Shown: piece after piece, positions 8,701 through 19,850 of the stretch
Layout: each line of letters starts with the position of its first letter
Position numbering within the stretch: position 1 is the first letter of the stretch
Assembly (NCBI RefSeq): GCF_018131185.1
Contig: NZ_JAFCJE010000003.1
Coordinates: forward strand, 434,001-498,000
DNA from: Bradyrhizobium diazoefficiens
GTDB lineage: Bacteria > Pseudomonadota > Alphaproteobacteria > Rhizobiales > Xanthobacteraceae
DNA: 64,000 nt
Reading direction: 5' to 3'
Made by a program: the position numbers and the translations under genes
Notes under the pieces: generated by a model
Database searches by the model: none
The model's input: only the letters and a program-made list of their open reading frames with translations
Told to the model about the DNA's origin: nothing

Positions 8701-10095
8701 TCAGGCTCCAATGGCTTGCGATAAAGCGGGCTCACGCGCGGGGCGCGGTGTGGCGAGCTCGCCGAGGAAGCTGTAGCGCTCGAGGCTGTCGATCCGCACA
8801 GGCAGGATGTGTCCGATGATGTCGGGCGAGGCCATCACGTGGGCGGGCTGCAGGAATGCGGTACGGCCGACGATCTGGCCGTCCTTGCGCGCCGGACGTT
8901 CGAACAGCACGTCGACCGTTGAGCCAATCGCAGCCTTGTTGAAGGCCGATTGCTGGCTGTCGATCAGTTCCTGGAGCCGCTCCAATCGCTGGTCCATCTC
9001 GGCGGGGGACACCGTCTCCTGCATATCCGCGGCCGGCGTTCCCGGCCGGGCGGAGTATTTGAACGAATAAGCCGCAGCGTAGCCGATTTGCGTGACAAGC
9101 GCGAGGGTGGCGAGAAAATCTTGCTCGCTCTCCCCGGGGAAGCCGACGATGAAATCTGATGAAAAAGCAATGTCTTGGCGCGCGGTGCGGAAACGGTCGA
9201 TGACCCGCCGGTAATCATCGGCGGTATGTTTCCGGTTCATGGCCGCCAGAATGCGGTCCGAGCCCGACTGCACCGGCAGGTGCACGAACGGCATCAGGGC
9301 ACCGAGATCGCGATGGGCAGCAATCAGACTGTCATCGACGTCGCGCGGATGGCTGGTCGAATAGCGCAGCCGCGCAATGCCGGGAATCGTCGCCAGATGC
9401 TCGAGCAGTCTGCCGAGCGGCCAGGCTTTCCCGTCCGGCCCCTCGCCATGATAGGCGTTGACGTTCTGCCCGATCAGCGTGAGCTCGCGCACGCCGTTGT
9501 CGGCAAGCCGCCTCACGTCGTCGATGATCCTCGCCACGGGGCGCGAGACTTCCGCGCCGCGCGTATAGGGCACCACGCAGAAAGTGCAGAACTTGTCGCA
9601 GCCTTCCTGCACGGTCACGAAGGCGGAAATGCCGCGCGCGCGGATCGCTGCGGGTTTTGGCTGGGCCAGGAAGCCGAACTTGTCCTCGGCCGGAAACTCG
9701 GTCTCGATCGCCCGGCCTTCGTTGCCGGCGCGCTTCAACAGTTCGGGCAGATGATGGTAGCTCTGCGGTCCGACCACGACGTCCACGACAGGCGCGCGGC
9801 GCACGATTTCCTCGCCCTCTGCCTGCGCCACGCAGCCCGCGACCGCGATCTGCATGGTGCGGCCCCCGCGTGCGGCCTCGTCCTTGGCGACGCGCAGGCG
9901 GCCGAGCTCGGAATAGACTTTTTCCGAGGCCTTCTCGCGGATATGGCATGTATTGAGGATGACGAGGTCGGCCTCCTCGGCGCTGGCCGTCTCCACGAAT
10001 CCTTCCGGAGCCAGCGTGTCCACCATGCGCTGGGCATCGTAGACGTTCATCTGGCAGCCATATGATTTGATGTGCAGCTTGCGCGGCGGCGTCAT
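8701..10095 (-). CDS. miaB: tRNA-2-methylthio-N6-dimethylallyladenosine synthase MiaB
   Basis: 464 residues. Radical-SAM enzyme that adds a methylthio group to i6A37 of tRNAs reading U-starting codons. The N-terminal UPF0004 domain has Cys14, Cys50 and Cys88 for one 4Fe-4S cluster; the radical-SAM motif is Cys166-x3-Cys170-x2-Cys173 ([10 protein letters not shown]); a TRAM domain follows to the C-terminus. The [11 protein letters not shown] start is typical. First gene of the miaB-phoH-ybeY-corC-lnt run. Confidence 0.96.
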   Translation of the reverse strand: MTPPRKLHIKSYGCQMNVYDAQRMVDTLAPEGFVETASAEEADLVILNTCHIREKASEKVYSELGRLRVAKDEAARGGRTMQIAVAGCVAQAEGEEIVRRAPVVDVVVGPQSYHHLPELLKRAGNEGRAIETEFPAEDKFGFLAQPKPAAIRARGISAFVTVQEGCDKFCTFCVVPYTRGAEVSRPVARIIDDVRRLADNGVRELTLIGQNVNAYHGEGPDGKAWPLGRLLEHLATIPGIARLRYSTSHPRDVDDSLIAAHRDLGALMPFVHLPVQSGSDRILAAMNRKHTADDYRRVIDRFRTARQDIAFSSDFIVGFPGESEQDFLATLALVTQIGYAAAYSFKYSARPGTPAADMQETVSPAEMDQRLERLQELIDSQQSAFNKAAIGSTVDVLFERPARKDGQIVGRTAFLQPAHVMASPDIIGHILPVRIDSLERYSFLGELATPRPAREPALSQAIGA

Positions 10096-10177
10096 GGAAC
10101 CCGAAAATGGAGGTGGAGGACGGCCCTCAGATATAGGCTGGAGGGTGGAAAATCCAGCAAATCGAGGCCATTTGCGC

Positions 10178-10272
10178 CGTCATTCCGGGGCGCGTGCAGC
10201 GTGAACCCCGAATCTCGCGCCAAAATGTCCGGATTCCGGGTTCACGCGCCTCGCGCGTGCCCAGAATGACGG
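10178..10272. repeat. Palindromic intergenic repeat, family C
   Basis: Begins CGTCATTCCGGGGCGCG and ends with a near-complementary ...CCCAGAATGACGG; the middle holds a second inverted pair (GAACCCCGAATC / GGATTCCGGGTTC). A second copy lies at 51741-51845. It sits between the HAD phosphatase gene and miaB. Confidence 0.65.
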
Positions 10273-10286
10273 CGAGAGAGCGAAGA

Positions 10287-10967
10287 TCAGCCCGCCAAGG
10301 CCTCCGCCGCGACCCGCCGAACCAGCTCCGGCAATTGCCGCATATCGTCGAACGTTAATCCGGCACCGGCGGCACGAAGCCTCTCGGCATGGCCGGTCGG
10401 GCAGTGGCTGCCACCATGAAAGCCCAGCACGGACATCCCGGCCGCATGCGCGCCGGTCACTCCGGGGACGCTGTCCTCGATCACGAGACATCGCTCGGGC
10501 GCGACTTTCATCTGTGCGGCTGCAAACAGAAACAGATCGGGCGCAGGCTTGCCGCGAGCGACCTGGCTTGCGGAAAAGATGTTGGGAGCGAGCAGGTCGT
10601 ACAGCCCGGCACAAGTCAGGCCGTGAAGGATCTTCTCCGGTGTGCCGCTCGACGCGACGCATTTGGGCAAATTAATCGCGGCGATCGCGGCCGCCACATG
10701 GGTGATCGGCTGGAGATCGCTGGCGTAGAATTGCAGCGTGGCCGCACTGATCTGCTGCTCCAGGTCACCCGGGAGGCTGCGGCCGATCTCCTGTTCGACC
10801 ATCAGTCGTGCGTCCTTCTCGGATACGCCGAGGAAACGGACCAGCACCTGCTCGGATGTGATCGGATAACCGTGCCGCGTCAGCACGTCCGCATGGGCGC
10901 GACAGGAGATCACCTCGCTGTCCACGAGCACACCGTCGCAATCGAAGATGATGAGATCGATGGGCAC
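10287..10967 (-). CDS. HAD-family hydrolase, phosphoglycolate-phosphatase-like
   Basis: 226 residues from a GTG at 10967 (no usable ATG). The N-terminal HAD motif FDCDGVLVDSE gives the nucleophile Asp9 and the acid Asp11; motif II is ASSGTP, the Lys is in RGKPAPD, and motif III is the VIEDSVPGV Asp. A helical cap of the beta-phosphoglucomutase/phosphoglycolate type lies between. The substrate is unknown. It follows fur with a 4-base gap. Confidence 0.82.
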   Translation of the reverse strand: MPIDLIIFDCDGVLVDSEVISCRAHADVLTRHGYPITSEQVLVRFLGVSEKDARLMVEQEIGRSLPGDLEQQISAATLQFYASDLQPITHVAAAIAAINLPKCVASSGTPEKILHGLTCAGLYDLLAPNIFSASQVARGKPAPDLFLFAAAQMKVAPERCLVIEDSVPGVTGAHAAGMSVLGFHGGSHCPTGHAERLRAAGAGLTFDDMRQLPELVRRVAAEALAG

Positions 10968-10971
10968 TAAA

Positions 10972-11427
10972 TCAGGACGTCGGCTTGTCGTCGTCGAGCG
11001 GGACGCAATAGAGCTCGAGCCGGTGGTCGACCAGCTTGTAGCCGAGCTTGCGGGCGATCTCCGCCTGCAGCTTCTCGATCTCCTCGGAGGTGAACTCGAT
11101 CACCTTGCCGTCGCGCAGATTGATGAGGTGGTCGTGATGGCTGTCGCGCATCGTCTCGTAGCGCGCGCGGCCTTCGCGGAAATCATGACGCTCGATGATG
11201 CCGGCATCCTCGAACAGTTTTACAGTCCGATACACGGTCGAGATCGAGATCTTGTCGTCGACGGCGACGCAGCGCCGGTACAATTCCTCGACATCGGGAT
11301 GATCGACGGCCTCCGCGAGCACGCGCGCGATGACGCGGCGTTGCTCGGTCATGCGCATGCCGGTGGCGGCACAGCGCGCCTCGATACCGGAGGCCTTGGA
11401 TGCGGCGGAAGCTTTAAGTCCAGTCAT
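10972..11427 (-). CDS. fur: Fur-family metal-responsive repressor (Fur/Mur)
   Basis: 151 residues from the ATG at 11427; an upstream ATG at 11460, just after the rimI stop, would add 11. Winged-helix DNA-binding domain (RMTEQRRVIARVLAEA, STVYRTVKLFEDAG) and the metal-site His run HHDHL followed by GKVIEF identify Fur. The Cys pairs of the structural zinc site in E. coli Fur are absent (INLRDGKV replaces the Cys motif), which fits the manganese-responsive Mur-like Fur of rhizobia. It lacks the heme motif of Irr. Confidence 0.88.
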   Translation of the reverse strand: MTGLKASAASKASGIEARCAATGMRMTEQRRVIARVLAEAVDHPDVEELYRRCVAVDDKISISTVYRTVKLFEDAGIIERHDFREGRARYETMRDSHHDHLINLRDGKVIEFTSEEIEKLQAEIARKLGYKLVDHRLELYCVPLDDDKPTS

Positions 11428-11465
11428 GTGTTGTCTGCCTGACGGGGCGCGTTCTGCCATCGATA

Positions 11466-11951
11466 TTACGACAAGTCACGTCGCATCAGAAGGGCGTTCA
11501 ATTGTTCCCCGTCCGGCTGCTTATAGTAGCGTTCGCGGCGCCCGACCACCATGAATCCGCAACTGTCGTAGAGTCGCCGCGCCGGCTGGTTATTTTCCTC
11601 GACTTCGAGAAATATTGTGCGCACGCCGCGCCCCGCGAGATGGCCGAGATGGGTCATCAGCAGCGCGCGGGAGAGGCCGCGGCCACGATGGGCCTCATCC
11701 ACCGCGATCGAGAGGATTTCCGCCTCGTCAGCGCCGATCCGCGACACCGCAAAGCCGATCGTCTTGCGGCCGAGACGCAACCGATGCACCAACGTGTTGC
11801 GCTCGCTGAGCATGCCCTCGAACTCGCCTTCGCCCCAGCCGCGCGCGAAAGAGGCGCCGTGAAGCTGCGCCAGCCGCGCGGCATCGCGCGCGGATGCGGG
11901 CTCGACGGCGGCCGTGCCGCCGCGCCACCATTGCGACAGCCATCTCATCAT
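11466..11951 (-). CDS. rimI: Ribosomal protein alanine N-acetyltransferase RimI
   Basis: 161 residues. GNAT acetyltransferase that acetylates the N-terminus of ribosomal protein S18. The acetyl-CoA loop is in EILSIAVDEAHRGRGLSRAL, and the C-terminal Asn/Tyr region ENNQPARRLYDSCGF matches RimI. Start placed at the ATG at 11951, which overlaps the tsaB stop by 4 bases; longer readings run into tsaB. The tsaB-rimI pairing is widespread and supports the call. Confidence 0.88.
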   Translation of the reverse strand: MMRWLSQWWRGGTAAVEPASARDAARLAQLHGASFARGWGEGEFEGMLSERNTLVHRLRLGRKTIGFAVSRIGADEAEILSIAVDEAHRGRGLSRALLMTHLGHLAGRGVRTIFLEVEENNQPARRLYDSCGFMVVGRRERYYKQPDGEQLNALLMRRDLS

Positions 11952-12643
11952 GAGGTTGCGGCTTGTGCTGCAAATGGCGGCTGCGCCGGCGGCTTGGCGT
12001 CGGGTGCCTTCAAATAGAACGGGCGTGCCGGCGTTGTCTCGGGATTGGCTGCGGCGCCGAGCCATGCGACCCAGCTGATGTCGGGCGCGGCCTGCGCATC
12101 GACCGCGACCGGCTGCGGACTATCCTTCGGCCAGCGCTCGGCGAGGATCCCTGCGGCATTGCCGACCAAATGCGGCGTACCGAATTGCGAGGCCGCGATC
12201 GCCTCGTCGATACTGGCGACCTTCGGTCGCACCAGCTGGCTGCCATCGCCGGCGACGATCTGGAAATAGACGTGATCGTGCCGCGCGTCGATCGCCGAGA
12301 TCACGGGCGCTGATTTGCTCTGGCCGACGATTGCGGCGGCATAGGCCGACAAGGTGGTGAGGCCGATCGCCGGCCGCTCGGCTGCGAGCGCAAGGCCGCG
12401 CGCCGCCGAAATGCCGACGCGCAGGCCGGTGAAGCTGCCGGGACCGACGGTGACCGCGATGCGGTCGAGCGAGGCGAAGGCGAGACTGGCCGATTGCATG
12501 ACGCGCGCGATCATCGGCATCAGGGCCTCGGCGTGGCCGCGCTTCATGAGAAGCTGCTCCTGCGCGAGGAGCTCGCCGGCGTCGGTGTCCAGCACGGCGA
12601 CGGAGCAGGCGTCGAGCGCAGTATCGATGGCGAGGATCAGCAT
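11948..12643 (-). CDS. tsaB: tRNA threonylcarbamoyladenosine biosynthesis protein TsaB
   Basis: 231 residues. Partner of TsaD and TsaE in making t6A37 on ANN-decoding tRNAs. The ASKHA-fold start MLILAIDTALDACSVAV and the hallmark TVGPGSFTGLRVGISAARG are present; the C-terminus is short and variable, as usual for TsaB. Leads the tsaB-rimI-fur-HAD run. Confidence 0.93.
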   Translation of the reverse strand: MLILAIDTALDACSVAVLDTDAGELLAQEQLLMKRGHAEALMPMIARVMQSASLAFASLDRIAVTVGPGSFTGLRVGISAARGLALAAERPAIGLTTLSAYAAAIVGQSKSAPVISAIDARHDHVYFQIVAGDGSQLVRPKVASIDEAIAASQFGTPHLVGNAAGILAERWPKDSPQPVAVDAQAAPDISWVAWLGAAANPETTPARPFYLKAPDAKPPAQPPFAAQAATS

Positions 12644-12690
12644 GGCCTGATCATAGCATTGGCAACTGGATGATGGCCAAGGTTCTCGCC

Positions 12691-12770
12691 GTCATGGCCG
12701 GGCTTGACCTGGCCATCCACGACTTTGCGGCCCCAAGAACGTGGATGCCCGGGACAAGCCCGGGCATGAC
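12691..12770. repeat. Palindromic intergenic repeat, family A, complete copy
   Basis: Starts GTCATGGCCGGGCTTGACC and ends ...CCCGGGCATGAC; the two arms of about 31 bases pair almost fully around a loop of about 18 bases. Same unit as 1648-1733. Lies between nfuA and tsaB, both leftward, so it could act as a stop for nfuA transcripts. Confidence 0.75.
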
Positions 12771-12800
12771 GGAGTGAAATCAGTGCGCAGACTCTGCAAT

Positions 12801-13370
12801 TCACATCGGCCGGACTTCGACCACGTCGGGCACGAAGTGCTTGAGCAGGTTCTGGATGCCGTGTTGCAGCGTCGCGGTCGATGACGGGCAGCCGGCGCAG
12901 GAGCCCTTCATGTTGAGATAGACGATGCCGTCCTTGAAGCCGCGGAAGGTGATGTCGCCGCCGTCATTGGCGACCGCCGGCCGCACGCGCGTCTCGATCA
13001 GGTCCTTGATCATGTCGACCGTTTCGGCATCGGACTCGTCGAAGAACTCGTCCTCGTCGTCGAGATCAGTATCATCTTGAGCCGCCCCGTCGGCGAGCAG
13101 CGGTGCGCCGGACATGTAGTGCTCCATGATGGCACCGAGGATCGCGGGCTTGAGCTGCTGCCATTCACCGTCCGCCTTGGTCACGGTGATGAAGTCCGAT
13201 CCGTAGAACACGCCGGTGACGCCGGGCACCTCGAACAGCTTTTCGGCGAGCGGGGAGCGCGTGGCGGCTTCGCGGCTCGAAAATTCCATCGGGCCGCCAT
13301 CGACCACGACGCGGCCGGGGATGAACTTCAGCGTGGCGGGATTGGGGGTGGCTTCGGTTTGAATGAACAT
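12801..13370 (-). CDS. nfuA: NfuA/NifU-type iron-sulfur cluster scaffold protein
   Basis: 189 residues from the ATG at 13370. The N-terminal Nfu domain starts MFIQTEATPNPATLKF. An unusually acidic linker (about residues 99-117, mostly Asp and Glu) joins it to the NifU C-terminal domain, which carries the cluster-binding CxxC at Cys158 and Cys161 (GSCAGCPSS). Such proteins carry Fe-S clusters to target enzymes; MiaB in this window is a known type of client. Monocistronic by appearance. Confidence 0.9.
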   Translation of the reverse strand: MFIQTEATPNPATLKFIPGRVVVDGGPMEFSSREAATRSPLAEKLFEVPGVTGVFYGSDFITVTKADGEWQQLKPAILGAIMEHYMSGAPLLADGAAQDDTDLDDEDEFFDESDAETVDMIKDLIETRVRPAVANDGGDITFRGFKDGIVYLNMKGSCAGCPSSTATLQHGIQNLLKHFVPDVVEVRPM

Positions 13371-13533
13371 GGCTCTCTCCAGACGTCGCCGGTTCAAGGC
13401 CGGCGCGTGCCCTAATCCCTAGCAGATGGCGACGGCGAACGCACGATCAAGGGGCCAGAACGACGTTCTGTTGTTATATCAGCGGGTTAAGTGCGTTCTT
13501 ACCTTCCCTGGAGGGGAGAGGGTGAGAGGCGTC

Positions 13534-14028
13534 CTACGACAGCGAATCCACGCTTTCGTCGCTCAGCGCGCCGGAAATGATCGTCATCGGGATCGGGAAC
13601 GTGCCCACCTCGTGCGCGAGCAGGGCGACCAGGGGGCCCGGCCCTTCCGCGCCGGGATTGGCGGCGAGCACCAGCATGGCGATGTCGGGGTCCTCGTCGA
13701 TCACGGCGAGCAGTTGTTCCATCGGCGTGCCCTCGCGGATCACCCGCTCCGGGGTGATCGCGGCGATGCCGTTGGCGCGGCCGGCGGCGCGGTCGAGCGC
13801 GGCCTCCGCCGCTTCCTGCGCCTCCGCGCGCATGATGTCGGCGACCCCCAGCCATTCCTGGCTCTGCTGATTGGGCTCGATGATACGCAGCATCACCACG
13901 CCGCCGCCGACGCGGATCGCCCAGCGGCTGGCATAGTAGACCGCGCGATCCCATTCGGCGGTGTCATCGACGATGACGAGGCATTTGGGCTTGTGACCCG
14001 GCTCGTAGCAAAGTCGCTTGCTGGTCAT
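13534..14028 (-). CDS. Universal stress protein (UspA) family protein
   Basis: 164 residues from the ATG at 14028; a longer frame upstream has no family-like residues. One UspA-type domain: KCLVIVDDTAEWDRAVYYAS at the start, a central AIVREGTPMEQL-like strand, and DIAMLVLAAN towards the end. The classical nucleotide-binding G-x2-G-x9-G motif is not clear. Leftward, downstream of trpS, and probably cotranscribed or separated from it only by the hairpin at 14094-14117. Confidence 0.75.
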   Translation of the reverse strand: MTSKRLCYEPGHKPKCLVIVDDTAEWDRAVYYASRWAIRVGGGVVMLRIIEPNQQSQEWLGVADIMRAEAQEAAEAALDRAAGRANGIAAITPERVIREGTPMEQLLAVIDEDPDIAMLVLAANPGAEGPGPLVALLAHEVGTFPIPMTIISGALSDESVDSLS

Positions 14029-14093
14029 GCATCTCCCGGAATCTGCAGGCACAGCATGCTGCCACACTCCCGCAGCGTTGGGGAGAGCAGATG

Positions 14094-14117
14094 CGGCCGG
14101 CGCGTCAGCGCCGGCCG
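14094..14117 (-). terminator. Perfect 10-bp hairpin just after trpS
   Basis: CGGCCGGCGC (14094-14103) and GCGCCGGCCG (14108-14117) form a perfect stem with the loop GTCA, ending 4 bases from the trpS stop. There is no T-run on the minus strand, so it may pause or protect the 3' end rather than terminate strongly. Confidence 0.45.
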
Positions 14118-14120
14118 TCT

Positions 14121-15173
14121 TTAGCGCCGGTAGATGAAGCCGACGATATCCTTGCAGAGCTTCATCGTCTCGTCGGCGATGGCGCGGGCCCGGTCGGATC
14201 CGTCGTTCAGGATCGCGTCGATATGGCCGGGGTCGGCGACGAGGCGCTTCATTTCGCCCGCGATCGGCGCGAGTTTTGTCACGCACAGCTCCGCCAGCGC
14301 GTTCTTGAAGCTGGAGAACTGGCCACCGCCGAATTCGCGCAGCACATCCGCCTTGGCGCGGCCGGAGAGCGCTGCGAAGATGCCGACGAGATTGTCGGCC
14401 TCGGGACGGGCTTCCAGCCCCTTCTCCTCTGACGGCAGCGGTTCCGGATCGGTCTTCGCCTTGCGGATCTTCTGCGCGATGGTGTCGGCGTCGTCAGTCA
14501 AATTGATGCGCGAATTGTCCGACGCATCGGATTTCGACATCTTCTTGGTGCCGTCGCGCAAGCTCATCACCCGCGTCGCCGGCCCCGTGATCAGGGGTTC
14601 CGGCAGCGGGAAGAACAGGCCGTCATTGTTTCCCTGGGCGCGAATGGAATCGCCGAAATCGTTGTTGAACTTCTGCGCGATATCGCGCGAGAGCTCGAGA
14701 TGCTGCTTCTGGTCCTCGCCGACCGGCACGTGCGTGGCCCGGTACAAGAGGATGTCGGCCGCCATCAGCACGGGATAGTCGAACAGCCCGACCGAGGCGT
14801 TCTCGCGGTCCTTGCCGGCCTTCTCCTTGAACTGGGTCATGCGGCCGAGCCAGCCCATGCGCGCGACGCAGTTGAAGATCCAGGCGAGCTCGGCATGGCC
14901 CGAGACCTGGCTCTGGTTGAACACGATGTGCTTGTTGGGATCGATGCCGGCGGCGATGAACGCCGCGGTGACCTCGCGGGTGTTGCGCGTGAGCTCGGCC
15001 GGGCCGCCCCAGACGTCGATGCCTTGCGTGATCGCGTGCATGTCGACGACGCAATAGATGCAGTTGTGGGTTTCCTGCATCTTCACGAAGTTGACGATCG
15101 CGCCGAGGTAATTGCCGAGATGCAGATTGCCCGTCGGCTGGACGCCCGAAAAAACCCGTTCAACGAATGGCAT
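14121..15173 (-). CDS. trpS: Tryptophanyl-tRNA synthetase
   Basis: 350 residues from the ATG at 15173, which has GGAAAG 8 bases upstream; an ATG at 15188 is the alternative. Class I synthetase: the HIGH-type motif is in [13 protein letters not shown] and the KMSKS loop in [10 protein letters not shown]. Charges tRNA-Trp in the cytoplasm. Length is normal. Follows murJ, both leftward. Confidence 0.95.
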   Translation of the reverse strand: MPFVERVFSGVQPTGNLHLGNYLGAIVNFVKMQETHNCIYCVVDMHAITQGIDVWGGPAELTRNTREVTAAFIAAGIDPNKHIVFNQSQVSGHAELAWIFNCVARMGWLGRMTQFKEKAGKDRENASVGLFDYPVLMAADILLYRATHVPVGEDQKQHLELSRDIAQKFNNDFGDSIRAQGNNDGLFFPLPEPLITGPATRVMSLRDGTKKMSKSDASDNSRINLTDDADTIAQKIRKAKTDPEPLPSEEKGLEARPEADNLVGIFAALSGRAKADVLREFGGGQFSSFKNALAELCVTKLAPIAGEMKRLVADPGHIDAILNDGSDRARAIADETMKLCKDIVGFIYRR

Positions 15174-15255
15174 GGTCAGCTTTCCCATAGGTATTCGGGC
15201 CGTCGTTTCCAACAGCGGCGCTGCCCCGTCAAGGGTATTTCGCCGGGCTCGCGGT

Positions 15256-16788
15256 TTAGGCCGGCCGTTTCAACGCGTTAACCGCCTCGCGCCAGGAGGC
15301 TGCGCCGAGGATTTGCAGGAGCAGGCCGTAGACGGCTATCCCGGCCGCGATCTGCACGCCCAGCACGATGAACTTGATGAAGCCATGGGTCTCGGCAGGC
15401 ACGAGGTCCACAGTGAGCCAGAGCAGGGCGCCCATGGCGGCTGCGGCGAGCACGATCCGCGGCAGCCGCTTGCGGGCGGTGGCATCGACCGAGAAGCCGA
15501 ACTCGGCCGTGCCCTTACGGAGCAGCGAGAGCGCGCTGCTCCAGGCACCAAGCGCGATGCTGGCCGCGATTCCGCTCGCGCCGAAGACATGACCGAGCAG
15601 AACCGCGAGGGCGACCGTCACCACGAAGCCTTTGGCTGTGGCGAGCAGCGGCGTCATCGTGTCGCCGCGGGCATAGAACGCCGGCGACAGCGCCTTGATC
15701 AGCACGTGGGCGGGCAGGCCAAGTGCCAGCCACGTCAGCGCATGCGCGGTTGCCGTGCTGTCATTCGCGCCGAAGGCGCCATGCTCGAACAGCAGCCGCA
15801 CGATCGGCTCGGCCAGCACGATCAGGCCGAGCGTGGCGGGCAGCGCCAGCCCGGTCGCAAGCTCCAGCGCACGGGATTCCGCATGCGCCACCGCCTCCCG
15901 GTCGGAGCTGGCGATGGCGCGCGTCAGCTCCGGCACCAGCACGGTGCCCATGGCGACGCCGACGATGCCGAGCGGCAGCTCGATCAGCCGGTTGGCGAAA
16001 TAGAGCCAGGACACAGCGGACGGCGTCGCCGAGGCGATGATCGCGCCGGCCACCATCAGCCATTGCGGGCCGGAGCTTGCGATCATGCCGGGAATGGCCT
16101 TGGCGAAGAAGCCGCGCATCTCCTTGTCGAAACTCACGCGCAGCGGGGTGGCCAGTCGCGCACTTTGCTGCGACAGCAACATCAGCAGTTGCAGCAGGCC
16201 GGCGATGCCGACGGTCGCCGCCAGCATCCACGCCGCAAAAGCGGCATCGGCGCGCCAGACCAGGAGCATCGCGATTGCGGCGATCAAGGCGATGTTGAAC
16301 AGCAGCGGCGAGAACGCCGTGAGCGCAAAGCGTCCTTGCGCATTCAGCAGGCCCATCAGGACGGTGACCGGGCCGGCGAAGGCGAGATACGGCAGCATCA
16401 GCCGCGCGTTAGCGATGGCAAGATCGAGCGTCGCACTGCCGACAAATCCCGGCGCGATCACCGTGATGATCAGCGGCATCAGAAGCGCGATGCCGATCGA
16501 GATCGCGACCAGGGCCGCGCTGACCGCGCCGAGCACGCGTCCCGCGAATGCCGAAGCGGCCATCTCGCCATCGCGGTCGCGCACCCGCAGCCAGGCCGGG
16601 ATCAGCGCCGCATTGAGCGCCCCCTCGCTGAGCAGGCGGCGCACCACATTGACGAGCTGGAAGGCCGCCAGAAACGCGTCCGCCACGGCGCCGGTGCCGA
16701 GCAGCGCCGCGATCAGGGAATCGCGGGCAAAGCCCAGCAGCCGCGAGGCCAGCGTTCCCGTCGAGACGGTGAGAAAGGAGCGGATCAT
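15256..16788 (-). CDS. murJ: Lipid II flippase MurJ (MviN)
   Basis: 510 residues with about fourteen hydrophobic segments across its length, as expected for the MOP superfamily. The N-terminus [20 protein letters not shown] and the [11 protein letters not shown] loop are typical. MurJ moves lipid II across the inner membrane for peptidoglycan synthesis. Directly upstream of trpS (82-base gap). Many alphaproteobacteria carry murJ next to trpS, which supports the call. Confidence 0.94.
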   Translation of the reverse strand: MIRSFLTVSTGTLASRLLGFARDSLIAALLGTGAVADAFLAAFQLVNVVRRLLSEGALNAALIPAWLRVRDRDGEMAASAFAGRVLGAVSAALVAISIGIALLMPLIITVIAPGFVGSATLDLAIANARLMLPYLAFAGPVTVLMGLLNAQGRFALTAFSPLLFNIALIAAIAMLLVWRADAAFAAWMLAATVGIAGLLQLLMLLSQQSARLATPLRVSFDKEMRGFFAKAIPGMIASSGPQWLMVAGAIIASATPSAVSWLYFANRLIELPLGIVGVAMGTVLVPELTRAIASSDREAVAHAESRALELATGLALPATLGLIVLAEPIVRLLFEHGAFGANDSTATAHALTWLALGLPAHVLIKALSPAFYARGDTMTPLLATAKGFVVTVALAVLLGHVFGASGIAASIALGAWSSALSLLRKGTAEFGFSVDATARKRLPRIVLAAAAMGALLWLTVDLVPAETHGFIKFIVLGVQIAAGIAVYGLLLQILGAASWREAVNALKRPA

Positions 16789-16912
16789 GCTCTTTAATAA
16801 TACCGTTGCTTGCCCGTGCAGGCCCGGTCGTGATAGGCCGCGAGCCGGATTTCAGGCCGACAGGAAGCGGATTTCCGCTGGGATCGCAATCCGCCAAACG
16901 GGATCAAGGTGA

Positions 16913-17914
16913 ATGGCTGACGTGAAATATGACGTTCTCGGCATCGGCAACGCGCTGTTCGACGTGCTGGTCAGGACCGACGAGGCCTTTCTGGCCAGGC
17001 ACGGCATGGCCAAGGGCAGCATGTCCCTGATCGACGAGGGGCGTGCGGCGGCCATTTACAAGGACATGGGTCCGGCCACGGAAGTCTCGGGCGGCTCCGC
17101 CGCCAACACCATCGTCGGCATCGGCAGCCTGGGGGCACGGGCCGCCTATGTCGGCAAGGTCAAGGATGACCAGATCGGCAAGCTCTATGTCCACGATATC
17201 CGCGCTGCCGGCGTTGCCTTCAACACGCCCGCCGCGACGGACGGTCCCGCCACCGGTTGCTCCTACATCCTGGTCACGGATGACGGCGAGCGCACCATGA
17301 ATACCTATCTCGGCGCGGCGCAGGATCTGTCGCCAGCCGATATCGATCCGGCGGAAATCGCCGGCGCCGGCATCGTCTATCTCGAAGGCTATCTCTGGGA
17401 TCCCAAGAACGCCAAGGACGCCTTCGTCAAGGCGGCCAAGATTGCCCATGATGCCAGGCGCAAGGTGGCGCTGACATTGTCGGATTCGTTCTGCGTCGAC
17501 CGCTATCGCGACGAGTTCCTTTCCTTGATGCGCAACGGTACCGTCGACATCGTGTTTGCCAACGAGTCCGAGCTGCACTCGCTCTACATGACTTCGGATT
17601 TCGATACCGCGCTGAAGCAACTGCGCAATGACGCCAATCTCGGAATCGTGACCCGCAGCGAGAAGGGCTGCATGGTTGTGTCGTCCGAAGACGCCGTCGC
17701 GGCGCCAGCCTTCCCGGTCAACAAGGTGGTCGACACCACCGGCGCCGGCGACCTCTTCGCCGCAGGCTTCCTGTTCGGCCTGGCGCGCAATCTTGCGTAC
17801 AAGCAGTGCGGCGAGCTCGGCGCGCTCGCGGCCGCCGAAGTGATCCAGCACATCGGCGCGCGGCCGCAAGTGTCGCTGAAGGAGCTCGCCCAGCAGCGCG
17901 GGCTGACGGCGTAG
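16913..17914 (+). CDS. PfkB-family carbohydrate/adenosine kinase
   Basis: 333 residues. Ribokinase fold: N-terminal YDVLGIGNALFDVLV, the Gly-Gly substrate motif VSGGSAANT, and the C-terminal signature DTTGAGDLFAAGFL with the catalytic Asp and anion hole. Closest in style to adenosine kinases and sugar kinases of alphaproteobacteria. The substrate is not decided by sequence alone. Divergent from murJ with about 125 bases between. Confidence 0.85.
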   Translation: MADVKYDVLGIGNALFDVLVRTDEAFLARHGMAKGSMSLIDEGRAAAIYKDMGPATEVSGGSAANTIVGIGSLGARAAYVGKVKDDQIGKLYVHDIRAAGVAFNTPAATDGPATGCSYILVTDDGERTMNTYLGAAQDLSPADIDPAEIAGAGIVYLEGYLWDPKNAKDAFVKAAKIAHDARRKVALTLSDSFCVDRYRDEFLSLMRNGTVDIVFANESELHSLYMTSDFDTALKQLRNDANLGIVTRSEKGCMVVSSEDAVAAPAFPVNKVVDTTGAGDLFAAGFLFGLARNLAYKQCGELGALAAAEVIQHIGARPQVSLKELAQQRGLTA

Positions 17915-17930
17915 GGTCCCGCTCTCTCCC

Positions 17931-18017
17931 CGTCATTGCGAGGAGCTCTTGCGACGAAGCAATCCAGAACCCCTCCGCGGGGACAGACTGGATTGCTTCG
18001 CTACGCTCGCAATGACG
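17931..18017. repeat. Palindromic intergenic repeat, family B
   Basis: Starts CGTCATTGCGAGGAGCTC and ends CGCTCGCAATGACG, with inner arms AAGCAATCCAG / CTGGATTGCTT. A second copy is at 23331-23415. Both copies lie between convergent genes. Confidence 0.75.
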
Positions 18018-18040
18018 GTGTGGATGCAGGTTCTCGGCCG

Positions 18041-19735
<1,695 letters not shown>

Positions 19736-19850
19736 GTTGATGTCCTCCAGCCTAAGCCTTGTCTCCCGTGCCCGGACCGGGTGCCTCACCGGGCACGAGA
19801 GTATCCATTGTGTCGTGAGCGCGCGACAAGTCGCGCCTCATGCTAAGGGG

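Noticed and set aside
13388-13404. T-arm-like stem GCCGG-TTCAAGG-CCGGC near the nfuA start
   Set aside because: It looks like a tRNA T-arm, but no matching acceptor stem, D-arm or anticodon arm lies upstream and the region overlaps the nfuA start.
13501-13530. CCTTCCCTGGAGGGGAGAGGG segment as a separate repeat
   Set aside because: It resembles the start of repeat family F but is too short to call.
15112-16797. 561-residue open frame on the plus strand
   Set aside because: Antisense shadow of murJ, with highly charged Arg/Gln/His-rich sequence and no fold-like pattern.
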